Below, piece by piece: positions 43,612 to 54,764 of a DNA stretch of 64,000 bases; within the stretch, counting starts at the first letter, position 1; each line of letters starts with the position of its first letter. The translations under genes and the position numbers were made by a program. The notes below the pieces were generated by a model. The model saw only the letters and a list, made by a program, of their open reading frames with translations, made no database searches and had not been told where the DNA came from. This stretch comes from Fulvia fulva (Eukaryota > Ascomycota > Dothideomycetes > Mycosphaerellales > Mycosphaerellaceae), in assembly GCF_020509005.1 (NCBI RefSeq), contig NC_063012.1, forward strand, positions 9,734,001-9,798,000, given 5' to 3'.

Positions 43612-46600
43612 CCGAGTCCTAGTTACGAGTAGCGAACTCTACCGTAGGGATATACTAAGGCTAATCCTTCTAGTAGTAGTCGACGAAGTAACGAAGGACC
43701 TGCTCGAGGATAGCGTTCGTAATTTCGGTCTAGCCGTCGGTCTATAGCTAAAAACTAGTCGAGAGGTTGTACTTAATACTTACGATAGTATATAGACGCT
43801 TCTAGAAGTGCGAGATAAACTAGGAGCCTCTATTAGAGGTGATACTATCCGGGAGGCCTTAAAAGCGCTAGACGAATTCGTAGAATAAGCGAGTAGTCTC
43901 CTTTACGGTTATACTCTAGTACGGGATTATATACCGGTCCTTAGAGTAACGGTCTACGATTACTAGAAGGGCCTTTGCCTTTACGCCGCTAAAGGTCTTA
44001 CCGTAGGGAAGATCGGTAATAAAGTCTATAGTAATATACTTCTACGGACGATTAGGAGCCGGGAGAGGGTATATAAGACCGTAGGGACGGTAGCGGTTAG
44101 CTTTAGCTCTTTAGTAAGTAGCGTAGTTTAGTACGTAGCGGCGGACGTCCTTCTAGGAATACGGCTACTAGTAATACCTAGCGAGGAGCTTATAGGTCTT
44201 AGCTACGCCTAGGTGACCCCTAGAGGCGGAGTCGTAGACGATTTGAAGAATCTTAGCTCGGATATTAGAGCCTTCGGGCTACGGTACGTAAAGCTTCTTA
44301 CGGAAGTAGACGACACCTTCCTAGAGCTCGTACTTAGATAGCGAGAAGCCCGAAAATGTCCTCGCGCTAGATTTAAGGGCCTAAACTAACTCTTAGGCGA
44401 CTATGTCGGCATCGTACGCTATTCGTACTCGTACTATAATGCCTTTAGGTTGCTCCTTATTATCAAACCCCTTAAAGTCTAATTCGGATAAGCCGTCGGT
44501 CGTTACTAAGCCCTCTTTATTGTCGTTCAAGTCCTTAGCGTCCGAGGCGTATTCTTTAGGCTCGGATTCATTGTCACTCTTATTAAGGTAGGTAGGAGCG
44601 AGTACGAGAGTAGTAAAGGAAGCGGCGAGCGTAGGCTAGCCGTTCGATAGGTACTCTCGAAGCTCGGAAGAGAGGTTATACTCTTTAATAACTTGTTACT
44701 CTACGATTTACTAGTCCCCTCTTCGATTAATTAGAGAGTTACTAGGGCGGCGGGTAAGGGCGTCGGCTATCGAGTTGGCCTTACTAGGCGTGTACGAGAT
44801 TATAAAGTTGAACCGGGAGAGGAACTCGCTCTAACGGGCCTAGCGACGATTAAGTAGCTTACTCTTTATAAAGTAGACGGGGTTCTTATAGTCGGAGCTT
44901 ACTTAGACGGGTATAGTAGAGCCTTCGAGCTCGGGGCGCTACTCTTTAAAAGCTTTAACGATAGCGAGAAGCTCCTTATCGTAGATCTCGTAGTTATACT
45001 CCGTAGCGGTCATCTTCTTAGAGAGGAAGGCGATAGGTAACTAGGGAGATTTAGGCGAGCGGCGTTATAGTAGGACACCGCCTACTACGCCGTCGGATAC
45101 GTTAGTCTCTATACGGGTCTCTAGTTCGAAATCGAAGTGCTATAGAAGCGGGTTCTTAATAAACTTTACTTTAAGTAAGTCAAAAGCCTCCTAGTATTCG
45201 TCGGTCTAGGCAAACTTCTTACCCTTACGCGTAAGCTTCGTTAAAGGGCGTACTACGCCCGAGAATACGTAGATAAAGCGGCGGTAGAAGTTAGTAAAGC
45301 CTAGGAAACCCTAGACCTCCTTAACGTTCGTAGGAGTATCCTATTCGACAATAGTGTCGACCTTCTCTTAGTCTATCCTAATGCCGTCTACGGTAATAAT
45401 TAAACTAAGGAACTTGACTTCGGTCTTCTTAAATTCGTACTTATCGATATCGAGCTATAAGCCGGCGTCTACGAGCTTCTAAAGGACCTTATAGACGTAC
45501 TCGCGGTGCTCCTCCTTAGTCTCGCTATAGACTAGGATATCGTCGATGTAGGTAGTATAGAACTGATCGAGGAACTCCTAAAGGATGTCGTTAATAAAGT
45601 TCTAGAAGGTACTAGGCCCGTTATAAACGCCGAAGGGTATAACGAGCGACTCGAATAGCCCGTAGCGAGTACGGAAGGCTATATAATACTCGTATCCTTC
45701 TACTATTCGTAACTTATTAAACGTAGCGATAATGTCGAGCTTAGTGAAGTACTTAGCCTTAGAGAGGCGCTCGAGCGTCTCCTAAATCAACGGTATTAGG
45801 TAGCGGTTCTTCTTTATAATAGCGTTTAAGCCTCGGTAGTCTACGTAGAAGCGTAGGCTACCGCCGGGCTTCTTAACGAATATAACGGGACTACTAGCGC
45901 TAGAACGGCTCGCTCGAATAAACCCCTTCTTTAGGTTCTCTTCGAGGTATCTCTTAAGGACGATAAGCTCTTCTCGGGATATAGAATATAGCGGTCCGAG
46001 CGGTGTCTCTATACCTTCTTCTAGCTTAATCTTATAGTCGTAAGGGCGATAAGGAGGTAGCTCGTCTACGGCTTTAGTATCGAATACGTAGAGGATATAG
46101 TGTGCCTAAGGAGGGACCTTCGTAGTAGGGTCGGTAGGTATACGCTTCTTATCGAGCTTCTCGAGGGCGATGTCGATATCGCGGAGAGAGGCGGCGAAGA
46201 CTTAAGCTTTAGGCTACTTAGTAGTAGTAGTAGTAAAGGTAGCGGCGTTCACCTAGAAGATCTTAGTATACTTAGGACCGCGCTAAGGCGGCGGAGAAGG
46301 CGGAGGTACCGGAGGAGCTTCTAGAGGGAAGCTAATAGTAAGGGAAGTCTAGTCAATAATAGGTTAGTATCGTCTAAACTAGGGGAGGCCGAGGATAAAC
46401 TTCTAATACGGTAGGGACGTAAGGAAGCTAGTAATCGATATACGCTTGCCTCCGAGAGTGATTAACGTATATATAACATAAACAATCTTACTAGTAGTAG
46501 TCTCCGTACCGTTAAAGAGTTTAAGGGTACGAGGGTACTTTAGTTCCTAGGGTTCGAGGTTAAGAGAGGTCGCGAGTTTATAGTCTATAAAAGACTCGCC

Positions 46601-48238
46601 TAGTACGCTAGTATCTATAAGAGTAATATTAGAAGAAGAGAGTTTCTTTAAGCCGATATTTATATTCGTAACGAACGGTTTATAAGCGTAGTCCTTACCC
46701 GTCTCGTCGTGTAGGTCTAGCTATACTATATTGATCCTTAACTTCTTTCCTCTCTTTACTTTCGGTAAACGTTATTCTTAGTCTTTATCGCGTCGATAAG
46801 GAAGACCTAGGCTTTTTCCTACTTAGCGGGAGTAGTAGGAGTAGGCTCGATAGCGCCGATAGCGCCGCGAACCGGGTTACGGGCGTTACGAGTAGCGAGC
46901 TACGGACAGTTAACTACGATATAGCCTAGACCGCCGTAGTAGGTATAGAGTCCGGCCTAGCGACGACGAAGCTTCTCTTCGGGAGTAAGCTTACCGTTAA
47001 CGAGGCCCTAGACTCGAGGGACGGCGGTACTAGCGCTAAGATCTATAGTATTACCTATAGAGACGAGAGGGAGAGCCGTAGGAGCGGCGGCGCCTAGTAG
47101 AGTAGCGAAGTAGCTTCCGGGACTACGAGGCTAACGACCTTAAGAACGGGAAGCGAGGAGAGAGGCGGTATATTCTATATTAGAGTCGAGGCGCTAGTAG
47201 GTCTCGACGAGCTTACGGAAGCTTATAGTACCGACGTCCTTATCCTCGAGGGCTCGAAGAAGCTCTACTAATAAGCTATAGGGGAGAGTACTCTTCTTAG
47301 TCTCTTCGTTATAGCCGGTAAACCCGATGTCGCGGTTAAAGGCCGCGAGGTACTCGGCGAAGCTCTTGTTCTTCTAGAGGAGGTTATAGATAGCGTTCTA
47401 GGCGGTAGCTCTACGGTCTAGATCACTAAAGGTAGTACGGAGGTCCTATACTAAGGTAAGGACGTCCGGGTAGCCGATAGTCTACGTAGCGTTATCGATA
47501 TAGTATTATACCTAAGCTACGGCGTCTCCCCGAAGAAGGGAGAAGACGTACGTAACTTTGTCCTTCTCTTACGGAAAGTGGTCGGCATTAGCTAATAGCT
47601 TAATAGTGAGCTGTGTCTTAAATGCCTTAAACTTGCTCTTATTACCGTCGAACCCGTCTAGGTCGTTAACCTTCTTAGAGAAGTACTAGCGGCGGTTATC
47701 GTCGGCGTACGGTACGAGGTTCTAGAAGGTATTTATAATACCTTAAAGGTATGTTACTTAGTTATTTACTTGCTCGACCTACTAGGCGGTCTCGCGGAAA
47801 GAGGAGACGGTACGGTTAATAAGAGCGTAGGCGGTATCGGGGTTAGCGTTTGCCTAGGTACCGAAGGTAGCGGCGTTCGAGAAGGGGATATTAGCCTACT
47901 TACTAAAGTAGAATAGAGTGTCTTAGTTATCGAGGTTAACACCTCTATCGGTAGCGTAGTTACCTATAAGGATAACTCGAGTAGTTAACGGTTTGTTAGT
48001 CTTTCGTAATATTAGGGCGAGAGCCTAGCCTATACGATATAAGAGTAAAAGCGAGAATGTAGGTACGAAGTATAGATATAAAGGGTATAGTATAATTGCT
48101 ATATAAAACGAAAGACGAAGAAAGTAAGAGAGGCCTAGGGAAGGCTAGATACTTATACGCGACCCTCGCGAGTACGTGTCCCCGTATTAATAGGGCTAAC
48201 CCGTACGAAGCCGCGCTTAGTAGCTTTACTTAAAACCT
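43612..48238 (-). mobile_element. GyA-2, second part: integrase to 5' LTR, RIPed
   Basis: Continuation of the minus-strand GyA copy after GyA-1. Integrase, RNase H, reverse transcriptase, protease and gag read on the minus strand from about 43,612 up to 47,985. The gag ATG has become ATA. The 5' LTR starts at 48,010 and is cut after 229 bp at 48,238, where Cop-1 begins. RIP is close to saturating: TG and CA of GyA-1 are nearly all TA here, on both strands. Confidence 0.9.
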
Positions 48239-48472
48239 TGTTAAGAACATATAGGCCGTAGGACAAGTATATAGGTGTGGGTGTGTTATGTGACTAGATC
48301 ACGTAACTAGGGTTTACTAGCCTATAGGCTAGCAAATATCCGGACACCTAGTATCTACCTACACTAATACCGGCGATACTATATATAGATACACGCTATC
48401 CTATTAGGTCCTTCTTCGTCTTTCGTATAATCCGCCGTCTTCTACTACTACGTAGCTCGTACCTATTTAACA
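48239..48472 (+). repeat. Cop-1 5' LTR (234 bp)
   Basis: TG...CA ends are intact. It pairs with 53,535-53,768. The Cop-2 LTR, once rejoined, has the same length. Confidence 0.93.
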
Positions 48473-48489
48473 GGTTATAAGCCCGAGTT
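48473..48489 (+). promoter_or_regulatory. Cop-1 primer-binding site, half-tRNA iMet type
   Basis: GGTTATAAGCCCGAGTT directly after the LTR. Reverting one TpG-to-TpA change gives GGTTATGAGCCC, the complement of the anticodon-loop region of initiator methionine tRNA, as used by Drosophila copia and yeast Ty5. Confidence 0.6.
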
Positions 48490-48579
48490 AGTAACTCGGT
48501 ATTTCACCCTCGACAAAGTCGTATTAGAGTTATTCCTCTTTAGAACAAAAGGAAGGCAGACTAGAGGCCGCACCCGCCT

Positions 48580-51500
48580 TATATAGGAAGCTATAGCCGT
48601 GCTATAGGTATATATAAGACGTGAAAGAGCCTAGTAAGGCACTGTTAGACTCCGAGTTAGGGAGCCTATACTAATACCTTAGACAAGTAGGCGAGCTTAC
48701 TAAGAAGAGTCGCTCTCCGGACATCGCGTCCGTATCGACTAACTATTTATTCTAAGAGAGCCGTAGTGTCTTAGAAAACCCCTCTACTAAGAGAGTTACG
48801 CTATAGTGTCTTAGTACTAATACGATCCTTCGACTTTCCTCCCCTTCCCGGCGGATAGCTATCCTCTCCGCTATTAACCTCGCGTTCGTTTTATCCTATT
48901 TCGATCCGATCGCGTACGACCGAATATATCCTTTTACCTAAGGGTAGCTAACCTATGCCTTAACTTACAAAAAATAGAGAACGAGACTAGGTTTATAAGA
49001 AAGAGAGAAGCACCTGTTCTAATAAGAGAGAACTATGAAACATAGTTCAAGCTAATAAGAATACACCTAGTATTAAAGCAGGTTGACTAGGTCCTCGAAG
49101 ATATTATTACGGACATTCCCGCTATAACCCTATCTATAGCGACACCCTCTATATTATCGAAGTCATCCCTTCCTTTAGATTAAGCGATAAGGAAGGCATC
49201 GTATAGACGGCACAATGTAACGGCCCTATATAAGATGTATATCTGTCTGTCGATAGATGACTAAGAGATAATATACGAGATCCGGTATACGAAGGAGTTG
49301 TAAGAATAGGCTAAAGCTAAATATAAGAGAAGACTTCTCGCTACTAGAAGAAGTTTGCTTTAGTAATACACTAATTTCGTAATAATAGAGGACTAGTCAA
49401 TATATAACGCCTAGTAGGAGCTTAGCTTAATTATAAGGAGGGCTGTTTTGATCTCGCCTTAGTTCTAAGACATTACGACTAAGGACAGAAAGATCTAGCA
49501 ACTCTTAGTAGCTCTACTAGACTCATTTAGCTCAATTCGCGATGTAATTGATGCCTAGGTAAATCTCTTACTATAAGACATTCTTATAATTCTTAGGGAG
49601 AAGTAAGAATTATAGATTTATTAAGGGACAGCTATATTCGCTAAGAAGGGTTTCTAGGGCAAGCTTACGTACTATCTCTATAATAGTGACCATTTTATAA
49701 GTAAGTGCCTATACCTTTCTATAGCTTAGTAGGCTATTAGGAACAAGGATAAACTAGCTAGGGTTACCTACCCTACTAAGAGATAACCGTTACTACCTCG
49801 TAGGAGGTTATTATTACTAAACCTTCGTGATGTCCTTAAGGTAATAACGGACCTTACAAAGCAGATGAAGGAGAGCCGTAAGCTAAAGGCCTCCTCTAGT
49901 AAGCCTATAAGGGCCTATACGACCTAGGAAGACGTATTAGACCCTGAGATACTATTAGAAGATAATGATGTTAATGAGGTTGCCTATTCTACTATAGAAG
50001 CTAAAGGTAAGTACCCCTCGTCCGAGTAGTTACTTAACTCTTATGCTTCATTATATATAACTGACTAAGATTCACTATTTAGGACACTAAAGCCTCTTTA
50101 AAAGAGGAAGTAGATCAAGGTTAGGGGTAGCTATCTATAAGCTATATATATAGGAAGTGTAGTAATAGGTAGTCCTTCTAGAAAGCAAATTGTCTTAGAA
50201 AAGTCCTGTTTGTTCCTAGCCTTAGAGTTAGTCTTGTTTCGTAGAATTAGTTTAGCTAATAGTTTGCTATCTAACTACCTAGTTTCACCCTAAAATCCTT
50301 GCCTAGTAAACCCGTTGTCTAGACTAAACTTCGAGGAGGAGTACCGTTTATCTACTCGATCTCGGAAATTCTTAAGCTATAGTATACTAGTATACTCTCT
50401 TAAGAACGTGACGGTACCGCTATAGCTAACACTAAGTCCGAAGATTAGTAGGAGCTATAGTATAGAAGACGTATACACCTTAGTAAGGGACTAGTAAGAA
50501 ACCTATATAGAGTCACTAATAAGAAAGATCCTATTCCTATTCCTTCTAAACACTAGAATTATAAGGTCTGCTCCCTTGCTAATATAAGGAAGTTCAAAGG
50601 ACCTACTATAGAGGGGAAAGGGGAGAGGCTGGCCCTTATCTCTTTTAATATCTATAGGCCTTTTTAGGGCGTAGTCTCTAGGCTAGGATATAAATATTAG
50701 CTTAAGATTATAGACAACTTCTCTAGGAAGAAGTAGGTAATCCCTTTAAAGGCTAGGAGCGACGCTCCTATAGCCCTACGGGATTAGAAGGTCTAGGCAG
50801 AACGGTAGTCAAGGTACTTTCTGTCTACGATCCGTAGTGATAGTATAAAGGAAATTCTCGCCTTACTAAAAGAGTAGGAGAAGGAGTTTAGTACTTAGAT
50901 AGACACAACTAATACCTATAACTCTCTTCAAAATAGACCTATAGAAAGGTCAATTCAAGCCTCTAAGAACATAGTCCGGGCTATACTTAATGACTCTAGT
51001 ATACTAGTTAAGTTCTAGCTAGAAGCTTTATAAGTATAGACTATAATCAGAAACAGACTACCTAATAGTCCGATCATTAATAGTATTGCTCTTTTACTAG
51101 AAGAAGCCTTTACTAGCTAAGTACCGTTAGTCGACTATTTCCGCGTCTAGGGACATAAAGCTATAGTCTATATAGACCTAAGAGCCTAACCTTAAGGCTT
51201 GAGGAAAGACAAATTGATAAACCGAGGAAAAGAAGCCGTATTTATAGGCTACTTAGAAAACACCACAAAACAATAGCTGTTCTAGGATCCCGATATAAAA
51301 GCTATAAAAGCGTATAGTCACGTCGACTAGTTTAAGAATAAGAAGGGGGGAGATATAGATCTTGGTATCACCTTTACTAACTAGCCGAGTCGAGCGCTAT
51401 AGCGCAATCCTATTAGGAGGAAGCCCTTTAGGGCGAAATTTTCCGATAGGGGATTATTAGAGATACCGTTACGAAGGCTAGGAGATAATATTAAGGCGGT

Positions 51501-53530
51501 TTTAACACTATCGAAGGCCGATAACGGTGGATCTATACAGAATCTACCTAAGTCATTAATACTATAGCAACCGCTATTTGTATAACTTCCCCCTCCCCTA
51601 AAGGACATTAGGGAATACTAGAAGTTTAGAGATTAGGATACTCTAATAAAAGAAAAAGAAGATGTCGTTCAGTTCGACCCATCCGAATACCTAGCGCCAC
51701 CTTAGGTTATAGGTAACAAGAGGTCAAGGGGGGACGGAGATAATGACTCTAAAGAGTATAAGGCTAAATACTATAAGGCTCTTATCGCCTAGATGTTCTA
51801 TCTAGACCCTATAATGAGCTAGGTAGAGGAGATTCTAAACGACGTAGAAGAATATACATTTGCTACTATTAGGCAGGCCATAGCCTATTAGTAGGAAGTA
51901 CTAATCCTAAAGTCCTATAAGGTAGCCGTAGGAGACCCCGAATAGGGACATATATAGAGAGAGGTAATCGAGAACGAACTTATTGCCTTAGTAAGTAACA
52001 ACACCTAGGAAGCAGTTATACCGCTAAAGGGTACGAATCTAATTACTTCTAGGTAGGTCTTTAATGTGAAAAGAATGATTAGTGGAGCTATTAAGAAGTT
52101 TAAGGCAAGACTAGTTAGAAGAGGGTTTTTATAGAAATATAGGGTTGACTTCGAAGAGACCTTTATACCTACTATTAGACATAATACTCTCCGAGTATTT
52201 ATAGTAGTAGTGTGTAAGAGAGATCTCGAGATGTACCTAGTAGATATAAATAATGCTTTTACCTAAAGTAGCCTTCTTAAAAACATCTATATAATGCTAC
52301 CCCTAGGAGTTAAAGCACCTCTAAACATAGTATTTAAGGTCCTACGAAGCCTTTATAGGCTTAAGCAAGCAGCTAGAGACTAGAACAAGCTCTGTGTTAC
52401 GAAGCTAGAGAAGATTAGATTTACCTAGTCCTAGATAGATCTATACCTACTTATCTATACGGATAGAGACCTTATAGTCCTTACCTATATAGATAACATA
52501 CCTATTGTAGCTCCGAAGCTATTAGATGTTTAGTAGTTTAAGGCTAAGCTTAGAAAAGTGTTTAAGATTCAAAATCTTAGTAAACCTACGAAGATCCTTA
52601 GAATAAGGATTATAAGAGACAGGTCCTAAGGCACTTTAAAGCTTAATTAAGGACACTTTGTCTACGCCAACTTAGCTAAGATAAATATAGCTAGAGAGAA
52701 GGCTACGCCAACCTACTTACCTATAGAGAGCTACGAGCATTTAGTGCCTACGGCTCCTATAGATAAGAGGTGTAACAAACAGGATTACTAGAGCTATAAT
52801 AGTACCTAGATGTAGGTAATGATAATGATAAGGCTAGACTTAGCATTCCCTCTTAGAAGAATTAGCTTATATATTACTGATCTCTCGTAGTAGTATATAA
52901 AGGCTTTAAAGAAGCTCTCCCGATACCTACGGTCGTACCTAGACCTAGGTCTTATATATAGAAAGGGAGGGGGCAATCTCTAGGGATACTCGGACTCTGA
53001 CTACGCTATAGACAAAGTGGATAGAGTCTCAATTCTAGGATACGTATAGTTCCTTTAAAGATCACCTATGTCCTAGATAAGTAGGAAGTAGAAGTCTATT
53101 ACAACATTAACAATAGAAGCTAAGTTTATAGCTATAAACGTAGCCGCAAAGTAGTTACAATTTCTTGCTACTGTCCTTAGGGAAATGGGGTGCCTAGAAC
53201 TAGTAGGAAAGAGCTCTTTCTAGCCGAGTATAAGGGCAAGCAAGGGTACTATTAACGAGCTAAGGCTAGTTAAGCTTATAGGTAATAACTAAGCCGCTTT
53301 AACACTTGTTAAAGATACCTATATATATAAAAGGTCAAAGCATATTGATGTTATATATAACTATTCTAGACATCTCTAGTAGTAGAAGAAGATTGTAGTA
53401 GACTACTACTATATAAAGGACATAGCTACTAATAGGTTAATAAAGCCCCTTAATAGCTAGTAGTTCCAAAACTTTATAAGGTAGCTCTAGCTTACGTAAA
53501 GGGATTATAGGGGACTATATAGCCTAAGTA
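48580..53530 (+). pseudogene. Cop-1 gag-pol, RIPed
   Basis: Copia polyprotein broken by many RIP-type stops. An eroded zinc knuckle lies near 49,669-49,708, with Cys-to-Tyr changes (TGC/TGT to TAC/TAT) and ...S-D-H-F-I-S-K-C kept. The integrase core region is at about 50,630-51,260. Reverse transcriptase is at about 52,000-52,620 (L-E-M-Y-L-V-D-I-N-N-A-F near 52,230), with catalytic box Y-I-D-N at 52,486-52,497 instead of YxDD. Copia-type RNase H is at about 52,980-53,480 (...S-K-H-I-D-V near 53,335). Not functional. Confidence 0.85.
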
Positions 53531-53534
53531 GGAG

Positions 53535-53768
53535 TGTTAAGAACATATAGGCCGTAGGACAAGCATGTAGGTGTAGGTGTGTTATATAACTAGATCACGT
53601 AACTAGGGTTTACTAGCCTATAGGCTAGTAAACATCCGGACACCTAGTATCTACCTATACTAATACTAGCGATACTATATATAGATATACGCTATCCTAT
53701 TAGGTCCTTCTTCGTCTTTCGTATAATCCGCCGTCTTCTACTACTATATAACTCGTACCTATTTAATA
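53535..53768 (+). repeat. Cop-1 3' LTR (234 bp)
   Basis: Same length as the 5' LTR, with RIPed terminus TTTAATA. Confidence 0.93.
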
Positions 53769-54053
53769 ATATCTAGTACCTAGGGCTATTAAGACCGCTA
53801 CTAGTACTATTTAGCGCTTAGGAGGATATCTCTATTAACTTCGTAGTCAAACTACCAAAGGGAATAAGCGTAGTCGACGGACAAACGTACGAGAACATTA
53901 TAACTATTATATACCGCTTAACTAAGGAGCGATATATCATTCCTATTACCTCGATAATAGTAGAGTATTACGTACTAGTATTCCTTAAGTACGTATTTAG
54001 TAGATATAGGCTCCCGAAGTCTATTGTCTCGGATCGTAGTACGTAATAGGTTT
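53769..54053 (+). pseudogene. GyD integrase core fragment, RIPed
   Basis: About 95 codons of a gypsy integrase: an I-S-I-N-F-V-V-K-L-P block at about 53,830, then Y-R-L-T-K-E-R-Y near 53,915, then L-P-K-S-I-V-S-D-R near 54,010. It belongs to a family different from GyA and related to GyB. It stops where GyA-3 begins. Confidence 0.75.
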
Positions 54054-54764
54054 CTTAGGTATAATACTACATCGACAACGCTACGTAGACTATCGGCTAC
54101 CCGGACGTCCTTACCTTAATATAGGACCTCCGTGCTGCCTTTAGTAATCTAGACCGTAGAGCTACCGCCTAGAACGCTATCTATAACCTCCTCTAGAAGA
54201 ACAAGAGCTTCGCCGAGTACCTCGCGGCCTTTAACCGCGACATCGGGTTTACCGGCTATAACGAAGAGACTAAAAAGAGCACTCTCCGCCGTAGTTTGTT
54301 AGTAGAGCTTCTTCGAGCCCTCGAGGACAAGGACGTCGGTACTATAAGCTTCCGTAAGCTCGTCGAGACCTACTAGCGCCTCGACTCTAACATAAAACAT
54401 ACCGCCTCTCTCCTCGCTTCCCGTTCTTAAGGTCGTTAGCCTCGTAGTCCCGGAAGCCACTTCGCTACTCTACTAGGCGCCGCCGCTCCTACGGCTCTCC
54501 CTCCCGTCTCTATAGGTGACGCTATAGATCTTAGCGCTAGTGCCGCCGTCCCTCGAGTCTAGGGCCTCGTTAACGGTAAGCTTACTCCCGAAGAGAAGCT
54601 TCGCCGTCGCTAGGCCGGACTCTATACCTACTACGGCGGTCTAGGCTATATCGTAGCTAACTGTCCGTAGCTCGCTACCCGTAACGCCCGTAACCCGGTT
54701 CGCGGCGCTATCGGCGCTATCGAGCCTACTCCTACTGCTCCCGCTAAGCAGGAAAAAGCCTAGG

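Larger units (their letters stand above)
48239..53768 (+). mobile_element. Cop-1: Ty1/copia element, RIPed, both LTRs present
   Basis: 5,530-bp plus-strand copia element with 234-bp LTRs at 48,239-48,472 (TGTTAAGA...TTTAACA) and 53,535-53,768. The primer site follows the 5' LTR. Pol order (integrase before reverse transcriptase) is that of copia. The left flank is the GyA-2 LTR and the right flank is GyD integrase; the missing part of the GyA-2 LTR is not on the right, and no target duplication is found. The right or left junction has therefore been rearranged. Confidence 0.92.
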
